A program made the translations under genes and the position numbers. A DNA stretch of 64,000 nucleotides, taken from contig NZ_FNIX01000019.1 of NCBI RefSeq assembly GCF_900104175.1, positions 62,001 through 126,000 of the forward strand, written 5' to 3'. The DNA comes from Lentzea jiangxiensis (GTDB lineage Bacteria; Actinomycetota; Actinomycetes; Mycobacteriales; Pseudonocardiaceae). A model generated the notes under the pieces. That model was not told the DNA's origin and did not search any database. It saw nothing but the letters and a program-made list of their open reading frames with translations. Positions 9,096-18,395 of this stretch are shown here, piece by piece. Each line of letters opens with the position of its first letter. The first letter of the stretch is position 1.

Positions 9096-10904
9096 GCGGC
9101 TGAGCCGGTCGAGTGCGGAGTCGAGCAACGCCCGCGCCCGCTCCGGCTGACCGCCCAACCGGCAGGCCCTCGCGAGGAACGTCCGCGTGCGGGCCTGCTC
9201 GGCGGCTTCCGCCAGTAGCGAGTCGGCGAGTTCCAGCTCAGCGATCGCCTCGGGGTAGCGACCGAGCTCCACGAGCGCCTCACCGATGCGGCGCCTCGCC
9301 TGACCCCGGCCCCGGTCCCGGGTGCGCAACGCGAGCGCCGCACGGTAAAGCTCCAACGCCCGTTCCGGCTCACCGCGTTCCCTGCACACGCGGCCGAGCA
9401 GGGTCAGCGCCGTCGACCTGCTGGGCGGGTCGTCCAGCTCCAGCACGGCCTCCAGCTCCGAGACAGCCTCGTCCAGCGCACCGGTGTTGATCAACGCCAG
9501 CGCGAGCTTGGTCCGCAGCCGCGCCTGGGCGACGAGCTCACCGCACGCTCCTGCCGCCGCGACGCCGAGCCGGTAGGTTGAGATCCAGTCGTTGTACAGG
9601 TGGTGATGTGTGAACAACGCCCACAACGGCTCGCACAACTGCCACCGCAGCTCAGCGGGAGCGACTTCGACGGCGCGAACGAGGTTCTCCCGTTCCAGGA
9701 CGAGCCAGTCCATCGCGTCTTCCGGTGTCGAGTACGCGTCCTTGCGCGCCGAGGCGTACACCGGCCCGGTCCGCAAACTGTCGGGCGCCACGACGTGATC
9801 GGCCTCGACGGCTCGTGTCAGGTACCACTCGACCGCTCTGCGCACGGCGGCTTCGCCACCGGGATCGGCCTTGCTCCGCGCGTGCACCCGCAACAGGTCG
9901 TGGTACCGGAACCGGTCGTCACCAGCCTCGCTCAGCAACGACTTCTCGACGAGGTCCTCGAGCGCGTCCTCCACGTCGTACTCGGGTTCTTCGATCATCG
10001 CGGCTGCCACGGACACGTCGAAGTGTGCGCCGGGGTGCCAGGCGCACAGGCGGTACAGCCGGGCCTGCCGTTCCGGGAGGTCCACATAGGACAGGTCCAG
10101 CACCGACCGGACCGAGGCGGACTCGTCGAGCTCGGGCAGCCTGTCGTCTCGCAAGTCGACCACCTCGCGCTCGAACGTTCGACGCGGCCGCGTCGACAAC
10201 CGCGCCCCCACCACGGACAGCGCGATGGGGAGTCCCCCGCACAGCCGGGCGACCTCCCGCACCGCATCCGGTTCTCGTGCGAGCCTTCCCGGGCCCACGA
10301 CGGTTTCGAAGAACTCGATCGACTCCTCGACGTTCATCGGCGCGACGTCCACGAACCGCGCACCGTCCAGCCCCAGAGGACTGAGCCGCCAGCGGCTGGT
10401 GATGACGACCGTGCCCGACGCCGGCAGCAACGGACGGACCTGGGCCGCGCTCGCGACGTTGTCGAGGAGAAGGGACAACCGGCGCCGGTCCGTGACGGAC
10501 CGGAACAGCGCGGCGCGGCGCGCGAGCTGCGGCGGGATCTCGCCCACGCCGAGGGCGTGGAGGAACCCCTCCAGCACGTCCTCAGGGGAACCGGGTCCGT
10601 TCTCCGCATGGGCACCGAGATCGGCGTAGAGCTGTCCGTCGGGGAACGCGGACCGCCGATCTTGGAGCCACCGCAACGCCAGCGATGTCTTGCCGACTCC
10701 TCCTGGGCCGCTCAACACCACCAGATCGCCGAGTCGGATCGCGGCCAGCTCGGCCTCCCTGTTCACGAAGCACCGCGGCGCCGGCGGTAGCTGGAACGGT
10801 GGGGGCACCTCACGCCACGGTGAGTGGAAGTGCACGTCCCGAACGGTCCCCGCTTGCACGACGTTCCCGGCGCTGCCGCTCATGATGTTCTTCGTCACCG
10901 GCAC
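8910..10904 (-). CDS. NLR-like NB-ARC/TPR protein with N-terminal amyloid-type motif
   Basis: 664 residues. Residues 8-27 (MSGSAGNVVQAGTVRDVHFH) match the N-terminal motif class proposed to form bacterial amyloid signalling segments (RHIM/PP-like) on actinobacterial NLR proteins. Then comes a proline-rich linker, NB-ARC with P-loop GPGGVGKTS at 66-74, LSLLLDNVASAAQV as Walker B region and GTVVITSRWRL as sensor, a winged helix, and about eight TPR-like helices to the end. It lacks the SARP DNA-binding domain found in the neighbouring AfsR-type protein, so it is more likely a signalling STAND ATPase. No partner effector with the same motif is visible in the window. Confidence 0.85.
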   Translation of the reverse strand: MPVTKNIMSGSAGNVVQAGTVRDVHFHSPWREVPPPFQLPPAPRCFVNREAELAAIRLGDLVVLSGPGGVGKTSLALRWLQDRRSAFPDGQLYADLGAHAENGPGSPEDVLEGFLHALGVGEIPPQLARRAALFRSVTDRRRLSLLLDNVASAAQVRPLLPASGTVVITSRWRLSPLGLDGARFVDVAPMNVEESIEFFETVVGPGRLAREPDAVREVARLCGGLPIALSVVGARLSTRPRRTFEREVVDLRDDRLPELDESASVRSVLDLSYVDLPERQARLYRLCAWHPGAHFDVSVAAAMIEEPEYDVEDALEDLVEKSLLSEAGDDRFRYHDLLRVHARSKADPGGEAAVRRAVEWYLTRAVEADHVVAPDSLRTGPVYASARKDAYSTPEDAMDWLVLERENLVRAVEVAPAELRWQLCEPLWALFTHHHLYNDWISTYRLGVAAAGACGELVAQARLRTKLALALINTGALDEAVSELEAVLELDDPPSRSTALTLLGRVCRERGEPERALELYRAALALRTRDRGRGQARRRIGEALVELGRYPEAIAELELADSLLAEAAEQARTRTFLARACRLGGQPERARALLDSALDRLSRSPMHLADVHLELAELADDPRPHRLAALACYHDETDPQAVRIQALLDQDGGATGVVPQSRER

Positions 10905-10945
10905 CTCCCCGACATGTCGAAGCTACGGGCTTGCGGCGCTTTTCG

Positions 10946-11269
10946 TCAGACGGCCATAGAGTGATCGCACGTGAGCGCGGCGCCGGTGCTCGACGTCGAG
11001 GACCGCACCTGCCGCCCGTTGACGATGATCTTGCACGTGAGCTCGCCGTGCACGCCCTCCAGCCGGATGGCGACCCGCCCCTTGCGCTTGCCGATGCGCT
11101 CGAACGGCATGTCGGGGTTGCGCAGGGTGCGCTCCTCCTCGCCGGGGAACGTGTAGGTGAGCTGGTCGGTCGTGCCGGTCCCCTCGACCACCACGCGGAT
11201 GCTGGGCGCTGCCGCGCAGCCGGTCGCTCCGGCCAGCAGCAGGCCCACGAGTAAAGCGGCGGTCCTCAT
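10946..11269 (-). CDS. Small lipoprotein
   Basis: 107 residues. The signal peptide MRTAALLVGLLLAGATGCAA ends in a lipobox (LAGATGC), predicting lipidation at Cys18 and membrane anchoring. The mature part has a single short beta-rich domain (IRVVVEGTGTTDQLTYTF, then RVAIRLEGVHGELTCKIIVN) reminiscent of MmpS-type domains, with a cysteine pair (CKI and CDH) that may form a disulfide. Function unknown. It stands alone between the NLR-like gene and a small hypothetical gene. Confidence 0.75.
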   Translation of the reverse strand: MRTAALLVGLLLAGATGCAAAPSIRVVVEGTGTTDQLTYTFPGEEERTLRNPDMPFERIGKRKGRVAIRLEGVHGELTCKIIVNGRQVRSSTSSTGAALTCDHSMAV

Positions 11270-11335
11270 GGCGGGAACGGTAGGAAGCGCGGGGGTGCTC
11301 CGGCATCAGCCTGAAGGCTCGATCGGTATCAGCCA

Positions 11336-11644
11336 TCAGAGTGACAATCCGAGGCTCCTCAGTCGTTCCTCGACCCTGAACCGCTCGACCTCGCGGTCCA
11401 CTCCCTCCCCCAGGGCGTCCAGCCGGTGCTCCACCTCCAACGCCGAACAGGCCTGCGCGAGCAACGCGTCATAGGCCTGACGAGCACCGATCTTCTTGGC
11501 GGCCGACGCGCCGGGTCCGAAGCGGGCCCGTGCCCGGCGCACGCGACGGAGGTCGGCCGCGATTCGTTCTATCGGCCGATGGTCGGACACCGGGGCGGAA
11601 GGCCGGAGGAGCGCCTTCACGAAACCGAAGGGCACACACCCCAA
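11336..11644 (-). CDS. Small hypothetical protein, helical
   Basis: 102 residues. Apart from a hydrophobic start (MGCVPFGFVKALLR) it is charged, arginine-rich and predicted helical (ADLRRVRRARARFG, AYDALLAQACSALEVEHRLD). It starts 1 nt after the stop of the PucR regulator gene on the same strand, so the two are probably cotranscribed. I recognise no family. The conserved-looking helical pattern and the coupling support a real gene. Confidence 0.65.
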   Translation of the reverse strand: MGCVPFGFVKALLRPSAPVSDHRPIERIAADLRRVRRARARFGPGASAAKKIGARQAYDALLAQACSALEVEHRLDALGEGVDREVERFRVEERLRSLGLSL

Positions 11645-11645
11645 G

Positions 11646-13085
11646 CTACCCCGCCTGCAACGCCAGGAAGAGGTCCACGCGCACCTCGAACTCCGCGAGG
11701 TCGACGCCCAGCAGCCCCTCGACCCGGCCGACCCGGTACCGCAGCGTGTTCACGTGGACGTGCAGCCGGGCGGCGGCCGCGGTCCACGAGCCGGAGCAGT
11801 CGAGGAACACCTTCAGCGTGCCGACGAGGTTCGAGCCGTGTTCGGCGTCGTAGTCGAGGACCGGTCCGAGGAGGCGGCGGCGCAACGAGGCGCGCAGCTC
11901 CTCCGGCACGCCCGCGAGCAGCAGCTGGTGCAGTGCGATCTCCTCGCCCGCCACCACGCACGTGCGTCCGCCGCGTCGTTCGCCCAGGCGGCGTGCGTGC
12001 GCGGCCTCTTCCGCGGCTCCTCGCAGGCCGCGCCACTCGACCGGTGAGCTGATGCCGACGAGCACGCGGGACGAGCCGAGGCCCGGTTCCATCACGCGCA
12101 TCGCCTCGCGGACGTCGTCGGGTGGTGAGTCGTCGGCTTTCGCCACGGCGCAGACGGTGTCGCCCACCGGGGTCACCAGCGCCCGGGGCAGCGCCTCCTC
12201 CAGCACCGCGGCGGCGAGGTCCGTGCGCTGGTCGGACGTCACGGCGCTGATGACGCGCAGGCGGGCGCGTTCCAGGCCGGCGGCGGCGAGGCGGGACTCG
12301 AGGTCGGCCGAGCCGCTCAGGACGGCGGAGACCAAGGGGGCGGCGGTGCGGTTCTCGATCTGGCGGCCCTGGGCCTGGCGCAGGCGTTCCAGGCCGACCA
12401 GTGACGCCAGCTCGGCGGCGGCCTCCTGCTGCACCGGGCCGCCGACGACGAGGATCCAGCTGGTGAGGCGGGTGCCGCCGCGGTCGGAGACGGGCACGAG
12501 GGTCATGCCCCTGACCGTCTTCGGGAGCCGGTCGGCCTGGAGGAACTCCTTCACGAGCGTCAGGCGGTCCGGCAGCGCGCCGCCCGCGACGACCCGGCCG
12601 GCGGTGGAGAGCACCCAGCAGGGCGCGTTCAGCTCGTGACGGCCCGCCAGCACCAGCGCGGGCAGGCCGGAGCCCTCGGCGACGACGTTCAGCAGGCGGC
12701 GGTGCCGTGAGAGGCCGACCAGTTCCATCGAGACGCGTTCGGTGATGGTCGCGAACGAGAGGTCGACGGGCACTTCGAGCAACGGCACGTGGTGGCGCAG
12801 GCAGGCCTCGACCAGGTCGGACGGCAGGGCGCGGTTCTCGACCTCCGAGGCGGCGAGGCCGGCGACGCGGGCGGAGGCGAGCGAGCGGACGAACGTCTCG
12901 GAGTCCTGCGGGCCGTGGTGCCAGAGCAGGCCGGAGAGCACGAGCTCCCCGCCGGACAGGTACCGGCTGGGGTCGGGCAGCTCCGTTCCGTACACGCGGG
13001 TGACCGTGCGGTCGAGCTGGTCCTCACCGGTGTGCAGGCTCAGGCGCAGTTCCGGCATCCGCAGCAACGTCCGCAGCAACAGCAT
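11646..13085 (-). CDS. PucR-family transcriptional regulator of purine catabolism
   Basis: 479 residues: N-terminal PucR/purine-catabolism sensor domain (about 1-120), a central CdaR/GGDEF-like region, and a C-terminal HTH_30 domain. The last has the family signature LKVFLDCSGSWTAAAARLHV followed by NTLRYRVGRVEGLLG. PucR controls purine-degradation genes, and here it is divergent from exactly such an operon starting at 13226, so it very probably regulates it from the 13086-13225 intergenic region. Confidence 0.92.
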   Translation of the reverse strand: MLLLRTLLRMPELRLSLHTGEDQLDRTVTRVYGTELPDPSRYLSGGELVLSGLLWHHGPQDSETFVRSLASARVAGLAASEVENRALPSDLVEACLRHHVPLLEVPVDLSFATITERVSMELVGLSRHRRLLNVVAEGSGLPALVLAGRHELNAPCWVLSTAGRVVAGGALPDRLTLVKEFLQADRLPKTVRGMTLVPVSDRGGTRLTSWILVVGGPVQQEAAAELASLVGLERLRQAQGRQIENRTAAPLVSAVLSGSADLESRLAAAGLERARLRVISAVTSDQRTDLAAAVLEEALPRALVTPVGDTVCAVAKADDSPPDDVREAMRVMEPGLGSSRVLVGISSPVEWRGLRGAAEEAAHARRLGERRGGRTCVVAGEEIALHQLLLAGVPEELRASLRRRLLGPVLDYDAEHGSNLVGTLKVFLDCSGSWTAAAARLHVHVNTLRYRVGRVEGLLGVDLAEFEVRVDLFLALQAG

Positions 13086-13121
13086 GTCAGGTCACTTTCG
13101 TCCATTCGTGTTCGTAGGAAA

Positions 13122-13140
13122 GCACAAATCCTCGTTGTGC
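13122..13140. promoter_or_regulatory. Inverted repeat, candidate PucR operator
   Basis: GCACAA at 13122-13127 and TTGTGC at 13135-13140 form a 6-bp inverted repeat with a 7-bp spacer, midway in the divergent intergenic region between pucR and the purine operon. Position and symmetry fit an operator; no binding evidence. Confidence 0.35.
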
Positions 13141-13225
13141 AGGAGCCCGGCGATTCATGTACTTCTGCCGTAGAGGAAGGCGGCCGTGCCTCTGTGTACT
13201 GGGTCACAACCGGATGGGAGGGCGT

Positions 13226-13528
13226 GTGACGATCTCCACGCACGTGCTGGACGCGGCGCGCGGCAAGCCGTTCACGGGCATCGCCGTGTCGCTGCAGCGC
13301 CGCGACGGGACAGAGGTGGCGAGCGCCGAGACGAACGCCGACGGACGGATCACCGGATGGGGCGAGGGCCTGGAGGCCGGGGTCTACCGGCTGGTGTTCG
13401 ACACCGCGCGGGCCGCGCCGTTCTTCCCCGAGGTCGTGCTCACCTTCGACTACTCCGACCCGGCGCAGCACTACCACGTGCCGCTGCTGCTGTCGCCGTT
13501 CGCCTACTCCACCTACCGAGGTAGCTGA
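13226..13528 (+). CDS. 5-hydroxyisourate hydrolase (transthyretin-like)
   Basis: 100 residues from the GTG at 13226, which puts the family start TISTHVLDAARGKPF at the N-terminus; the upstream in-frame ATG at 13214 has no ribosome binding site. It hydrolyses 5-hydroxyisourate in the urate-to-allantoin pathway. Conserved family features are present: THVLD with the active-site histidine, the middle YRLVFDT segment, HYHVPLLLSPFAYSTY and the C-terminal YRGS signature. Length is normal. It leads the purine operon, 2 nt before the FAD subunit gene. No urate oxidase gene is in the window. Confidence 0.93.
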   Translation: MTISTHVLDAARGKPFTGIAVSLQRRDGTEVASAETNADGRITGWGEGLEAGVYRLVFDTARAAPFFPEVVLTFDYSDPAQHYHVPLLLSPFAYSTYRGS

Positions 13529-13530
13529 CG

Positions 13531-14391
13531 ATGGACTTCCTTCGACCGGAAACGCTCGCGGAGGCGTTGGAGCTCAAGGCCTCGCGGCCGGACGCCCTGC
13601 CGATCGCCGGCGGCACCGACGTGATGGTGGAGCTCAACTTCGACCACCGCAGGCCCTCGGCCCTGCTCGACCTGACCCGCGTCCCCGAGTTGCAGCGGTG
13701 GGAGGAGGGGCTGCGGATCGGTGCCGGCGTGCCGTACGCGCGCATCATCGACGAGCTCGGCGCGAGGCTGCCCGGCCTCGCGATGGCCTCGCGCACGGTC
13801 GGGTCGCCGCAGATCCGCAACCGCGGCACGGTCGGCGGCAACCTGGGCGCCGCCTCCCCTGCCGGGGACACCCACCCGGTGCTGCTGGCGTCGGACGCGG
13901 TCATCGAGGTGGCGTCCGTGCGCGGCACGCGGATGATCCCGGCCGCCGAGTTCTACCTGGGCGTGAAGCGCAACGCCCTGGAGCAGGACGAACTGATCGT
14001 GGCGGTGCACCTCACGCCTGCCCGGGGGCCGCAGCAGTTCTCGAAGGTCGGCACGCGCAACGCCATGGTGATCGCGGTGTGCTCGTTCGCGATCTCGCTG
14101 TTCCCGCGGGAGAACCGCGTCGGCGCGGCGGTCGGGTCGGCCGCCCCGACGCCGCGGCGGGCGCCGGAGGCGGAGCGGTTCCTGGCGTCGGCGCTGGACT
14201 TCCGCGACCCGAAGCCGTTGCCGGACTCGGTGAAGCGCGAGTTCGGGGAACTGGTCTCGCGGGCCGCGTCGCCGATCGACGACGTGCGCGGCTCGGCGGC
14301 GTACCGCAAGCACGCTTTGGCAGTGATGGCACGCAGGACGCTGGGCTGGGCCTGGCAGGAACTTCTCGACGGGGAGCGGGCATGCGCGTGA
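13531..14391 (+). CDS. Xanthine dehydrogenase, FAD-binding subunit
   Basis: 286 residues, the CoxM/XdhB-type medium subunit. The FAD-binding motif PIAGGTDVMVELN (about 25-37) and second flavin motif RNRGTVGGNLGAASPAGD (about 94-111) are intact, followed by the CO-dehydrogenase flavoprotein C-terminal domain. It passes electrons from the iron-sulfur clusters to NAD+ during xanthine/hypoxanthine oxidation. It overlaps the iron-sulfur subunit gene by 10 nt. Confidence 0.93.
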   Translation: MDFLRPETLAEALELKASRPDALPIAGGTDVMVELNFDHRRPSALLDLTRVPELQRWEEGLRIGAGVPYARIIDELGARLPGLAMASRTVGSPQIRNRGTVGGNLGAASPAGDTHPVLLASDAVIEVASVRGTRMIPAAEFYLGVKRNALEQDELIVAVHLTPARGPQQFSKVGTRNAMVIAVCSFAISLFPRENRVGAAVGSAAPTPRRAPEAERFLASALDFRDPKPLPDSVKREFGELVSRAASPIDDVRGSAAYRKHALAVMARRTLGWAWQELLDGERACA

Positions 14392-14843
14392 ACGTGACGG
14401 TCAACGGCGAGCAACGCCAGGCCGACGACGTGTGGGAGGGCGAGTCGCTGCTGTTCGTGCTGCGCGAACGGCTCGGGCTGCCCGGGTCGAAGAACGCCTG
14501 CGAGCAGGGCGAGTGCGGTTCGTGCACGGTCTACCTCGACGACGTGCCGGTGTGCGCGTGCCTGGTCGCGGCCGGGCAGGCGCAGGACCGCGAGGTGCGC
14601 ACGGTCGAGGGGCTCGCCGAGGGCGACCGGCTCGACCCCGTGCAGGAGGCGTTCGTCGAGGCGGGCGCGGTGCAGTGCGGCTTCTGCACGCCCGGTCTCG
14701 TCGTCCAGGCGCACGACCTGCTCGACCGCGTGCCGAACCCGTCCGACCCGGAGATCCGCGAGGCGCTCGCCGGGAACCTGTGCCGCTGCACCGGGTACGA
14801 GAAGGTCCTGGACGCCGTGCGGCTGGCGGCGTCGCGCCGATGA
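14382..14843 (+). CDS. Xanthine dehydrogenase, [2Fe-2S] iron-sulfur subunit
   Basis: 153 residues. The plant-ferredoxin-type cluster ligands are in CEQGECGSCTVYLDD (about 42-56), and the second cluster in QCGFCTPGLV and NLCRCTGYEKV near the C-terminus. This is the usual two-cluster small subunit of molybdenum hydroxylases, relaying electrons between the molybdopterin and FAD subunits. Start ATG lies inside the end of the FAD subunit gene; the stop overlaps the next start (ATGA). Confidence 0.95.
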   Translation: MRVNVTVNGEQRQADDVWEGESLLFVLRERLGLPGSKNACEQGECGSCTVYLDDVPVCACLVAAGQAQDREVRTVEGLAEGDRLDPVQEAFVEAGAVQCGFCTPGLVVQAHDLLDRVPNPSDPEIREALAGNLCRCTGYEKVLDAVRLAASRR

Positions 14844-16192
14844 TCGTCCTGGACCGCTGTGCGGTGTCCACTGTGGACGAGGCCGGAACGGAGCACGCGT
14901 CCGGGCACGTGGTGGTCGAGAACGGGCGGATCTCCTCCGTCGCGTCCGGTCCCGCCCCACGGCCCTCCGAGTCGCACACGTACGTCGACGCGTCGTCGTG
15001 CCTCGTCACCCCAGGTTTGATCAACACCCACCACCACCTCTACCAGTGGGCGACGCGCGGGCTCGCGACCGACGCCACGCTGTTCGAGTGGCTGACCACC
15101 CTCTACCCGGTGTGGCGCGGGCTCGACGACACCGTGACGCACGCGGCGGCGTCCGCGGGCCTGGCCAAGCTGGCGTTGACGGGCTGCACGCTCGCCGCCG
15201 ACCACCACTACGTCTTCCCCTCCGGCGGCGGTGACGTGTTCGACGCGCTCGTGTCGGCGGGGCGGCGGATCGGGATCCGGCTGGAGGCGATCCGCGGATC
15301 GATGGACCGCGGCGAGTCCCAGGGCGGGCTGCCGCCGGACAACCTGGTGGAGGAGACCGAGGCCGCGCTGATCGCGACCGAGCGGGCCATCGGCGACCAC
15401 CACTCGACCGCGGACGACGCCCTGGTCCGCGTCGCCGTCGGCCCCTGCTCGCCGTTCTCGGTGTCGAAGGAGCTGATGACCGGCGCGGCCTCTCTCGCGC
15501 GACGGCACGGCGTCCGGCTGCACACGCACCTCGCCGAGACGATGGACGAGGAAGAGCAGTGCCTGGCCGAGAACGGCTGCACGCCGACCGAGTACGCCGA
15601 GCAGCTCGGCTGGCTGGGACCGGACGTGTGGCTCGCGCACACCGTGCACCTCAACGGCGACGCGGTGAAACGACTGGGAGCCACCTCCACCGGGTCCGCG
15701 CACTGCCCGACGTCCAACGGCCGGCTGGGCACCGGGATCGCGCCCGTGCGCGACCTGCTCGACGCGGGCGCGCCGGTCGGGCTCGGCGTCGACGGCGCCG
15801 CGTCCAACGAGGACGGCGGACTGGTCGTCGAGCTGCGATCGGCGCTGTACCAGGCACGTCAGCGCGGCGGGCCGGGTGCTCTCGACGCCCGCGAGGCGTT
15901 GTGGATGGGCACGATGGGCGGCGCGCGGGTGCTGGGCCGCGCGGACTCGCTGGGCTCGATCGAGCCGGGCAAGGTCGCGGACCTCGCCGTGTGGGACCTG
16001 TCGGGACTCGACCACGCGGGGATCGCGGACCCGGTGGCGGCGCTGGTGCTGGGCGCTCCCCCGCCGCTGAAACTGTTGATCGTGGGCGGTGAGGTCGTGG
16101 TGCGGGACGGGGTCCTGCTCACGGCGCCGACCGACGAACTGGCGCGTGACCTCGCCGCGGCCAGCGTGAAGCTCCAGGAGGCGGCGCGATGA
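14840..16192 (+). CDS. 8-oxoguanine deaminase-like amidohydrolase
   Basis: 450 residues, amidohydrolase superfamily (ATZ/TRZ type). Metal ligands: HHH in LINTHHHLYQWATRGL near residues 61-63, HTHLAETMDEEEQC in the middle, and the aspartate in GLGVDGAASNEDG near 315. The ATRGLATDATLFEWLTTLYPVW signature region is typical of 8-oxoguanine deaminase and hydroxyatrazine hydrolase relatives. Embedded in a purine-oxidation operon, deamination of 8-oxoguanine to urate is the most sensible role. Guanine deamination cannot be excluded. Confidence 0.85.
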   Translation: MIVLDRCAVSTVDEAGTEHASGHVVVENGRISSVASGPAPRPSESHTYVDASSCLVTPGLINTHHHLYQWATRGLATDATLFEWLTTLYPVWRGLDDTVTHAAASAGLAKLALTGCTLAADHHYVFPSGGGDVFDALVSAGRRIGIRLEAIRGSMDRGESQGGLPPDNLVEETEAALIATERAIGDHHSTADDALVRVAVGPCSPFSVSKELMTGAASLARRHGVRLHTHLAETMDEEEQCLAENGCTPTEYAEQLGWLGPDVWLAHTVHLNGDAVKRLGATSTGSAHCPTSNGRLGTGIAPVRDLLDAGAPVGLGVDGAASNEDGGLVVELRSALYQARQRGGPGALDAREALWMGTMGGARVLGRADSLGSIEPGKVADLAVWDLSGLDHAGIADPVAALVLGAPPPLKLLIVGGEVVVRDGVLLTAPTDELARDLAAASVKLQEAAR

Positions 16193-18375
16193 CCCTCACC
16201 CCCACCGAACTCACGTCCGCTGTCCCGGGCGGCATCGGGACGTCGCCACAACGCCCGGACGGCAACCTGAAGGTGCGCGGCGAGTTCGCCTACGCGTCCG
16301 ACCTGTGGCACGAGGACATGATCTGGGGCGCGACCCTGCGCTCGCCGCACCCGTACGCCCGCATCACGTCGGTGGACATCACCGAGGCGTTGAAGGTGCC
16401 GGGCGTGCACGCGGTGCTGACGCACTCGGACGTGCCCGGCCGCAACCTGTACGGCCTGGAGCACAAGGACCAGCCGGTGCTGGCTGTGGACGTCGTGCGC
16501 TACCAGGGCGAACCGGTCGCGCTGGTCGGCGCCGACCACCCCGAGACCGCGCTGCGGGCGATGAAGAAGATCGTCGTGACGTACGACGTGCTGGAACCCG
16601 TGGTGGACATGGAGACGGCCGTGGACGACACGCCGTTGCACCCCGGCGGCAACCTCGTGCGGCACGTGCCGATCCGGCGCGGATCGCAGGACGTCACGGC
16701 CGAGGTCGTCGTGAGCGGGCGCTACGAGGTCGGCATGCAGGACCAGGCGTTCCTCGGGCCGGAGTCCGGGCTCGCGGTGCCGGCGACCGACGGCTCGATC
16801 GACCTCTACATCGCGACGCAGTGGCTGCACGTCGACCGCGACCAGGTCGCGGCGGCGCTGGGGTTGCCGCTGGAGCAGGTGCGGCTGACGCTGTCCGGCG
16901 TCGGCGGCGCGTTCGGCGGCCGCGAGGACCTGTCGATGCAGGTGCACGCCTGCCTGCTGGCCCTGCACACCGGCAAGCCGGTGAAGATGGTCTACAACCG
17001 CGAAGAGTCGTTCTACGGCCACGTGCACCGCCACCCGGCGGTGCTCTACTACGAGCACGGCGCCGACCGCACCGGCAAGCTCGTCTACGTCCGGTCGAAG
17101 ATGTACCTCGACGGCGGCGCTTACGCCTCGTCGACTCCCGCTGTCGTGGCCAACGCGGCGACGCTGGGTGTCGGGCCGTACGAGGTCGACAACGTCACGG
17201 TCGACGCGTACGGCGTCTACACGAACAACCCGCCGTGCGGCGCGATGCGCGGATTCGGCGCTGTGCAGGCGGGTTTCGCCTACGAGTCCCAGATGGACAA
17301 GCTGGCGGAGGCGCTGGGCATGTCCCCCGTGGACGTGCGGATCCGCAACGCCATGAGCGAGGGCTCCACGATGCCGACCGGGCAGGTGGTCGACTCGGCC
17401 GCGCCCGTCGCGCAGCTGCTGAAGCTGGTGCAGGACAAGCCGTTGCCCGCCGGCACCTCGACCGACATCCGCGAGCTGCCCGGCGGCGTCTCGAACACCA
17501 CGCACGGCGAGGGCGTCGTCCGCGGTGTCGGGTACGCGGTCGGCATCAAGAACATCTGCTTCTCCGAGGGCTACGACGACTACTCGACCGCTCGGGTGCG
17601 CGTCTCGATGGTCAACGGCGAGCTGGCCGCCGCGGTGCACACCGCCGCGTGCGAGGTCGGCCAGGGCCTGGTGACGATCATGCAGCAGATCGTGCGGACC
17701 GAGCTCGGCATCGAGCGCGTCACCGTGCTGCCGATGGACACCACCATCGGCAACGGCGGTTCGACCTCGGCCTCGCGCCAGACGTACGTGACCGGTGGCG
17801 CGGTGAAGGCCGCGTGCGCGCTGGTCAAAGCACGTCTGGACGGCCGCGCCGACATCGGCGACGAGGTGATCGACGAGACCACCGAGTGGCGCCACCGCGC
17901 GACCGAGGCCATCGACCCCGAGACGGGGCAGGGCAACGCGCACGTCCAGTACGGCTTCGCGGCCCACCGCGCGGTCGTCGACGTGGACGTCGACCTCGGC
18001 CTGGTGCGCGTCGTGGCGCTGGACTGCGCGCAGGACGTGGGCAAGGCGCTGAACCCGCAGGCCGTGGTGGGCCAGATCCAGGGCGGCTCCGCCCAGGGCC
18101 TCGGCCTCGCGGTGATGGAGGAGATCCAGACCTCCGGCGGCAAGGTGCGCAACCCGTCGTTCACCGACTACCTCATCCCGACCGTGCTCGACATGCCGCC
18201 GATGAGCATCGACGTGCTCGAGCTCGCCGACCCCCACGCCCCGTACGGCATCCGCGGCGTCGGCGAACCGCCCACCATCTCGTCGACCCCGGCGATCGTG
18301 GCGGCGATCCGCGCGGCGACCGGCCTGGCGCTCACCCGCGTCCCGGTCCGCCCGGAACACCTCACCGGTACCTGA
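16189..18375 (+). CDS. Xanthine dehydrogenase, molybdopterin-binding subunit
   Basis: 728 residues. The N-terminal aldehyde oxidase/xanthine dehydrogenase a/b hammerhead domain (about 20-130) is followed by the Mo-molybdopterin-binding domain with GGAFGGREDLSMQ (about 240-252), PCGAMRGFGAVQ, EVGQGLVTIMQQ, GSTSASRQTYVTGG and the loop GIRGVGEPPTIS holding the catalytic glutamate. It hydroxylates the purine substrate at the Mo centre. It completes the three-subunit enzyme with the two upstream genes, coupled by ATGA to the deaminase gene. Confidence 0.94.
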   Translation: MTLTPTELTSAVPGGIGTSPQRPDGNLKVRGEFAYASDLWHEDMIWGATLRSPHPYARITSVDITEALKVPGVHAVLTHSDVPGRNLYGLEHKDQPVLAVDVVRYQGEPVALVGADHPETALRAMKKIVVTYDVLEPVVDMETAVDDTPLHPGGNLVRHVPIRRGSQDVTAEVVVSGRYEVGMQDQAFLGPESGLAVPATDGSIDLYIATQWLHVDRDQVAAALGLPLEQVRLTLSGVGGAFGGREDLSMQVHACLLALHTGKPVKMVYNREESFYGHVHRHPAVLYYEHGADRTGKLVYVRSKMYLDGGAYASSTPAVVANAATLGVGPYEVDNVTVDAYGVYTNNPPCGAMRGFGAVQAGFAYESQMDKLAEALGMSPVDVRIRNAMSEGSTMPTGQVVDSAAPVAQLLKLVQDKPLPAGTSTDIRELPGGVSNTTHGEGVVRGVGYAVGIKNICFSEGYDDYSTARVRVSMVNGELAAAVHTAACEVGQGLVTIMQQIVRTELGIERVTVLPMDTTIGNGGSTSASRQTYVTGGAVKAACALVKARLDGRADIGDEVIDETTEWRHRATEAIDPETGQGNAHVQYGFAAHRAVVDVDVDLGLVRVVALDCAQDVGKALNPQAVVGQIQGGSAQGLGLAVMEEIQTSGGKVRNPSFTDYLIPTVLDMPPMSIDVLELADPHAPYGIRGVGEPPTISSTPAIVAAIRAATGLALTRVPVRPEHLTGT

Positions 18376-18395
18376 TCCTCCTGGAGCTCCCTGCT

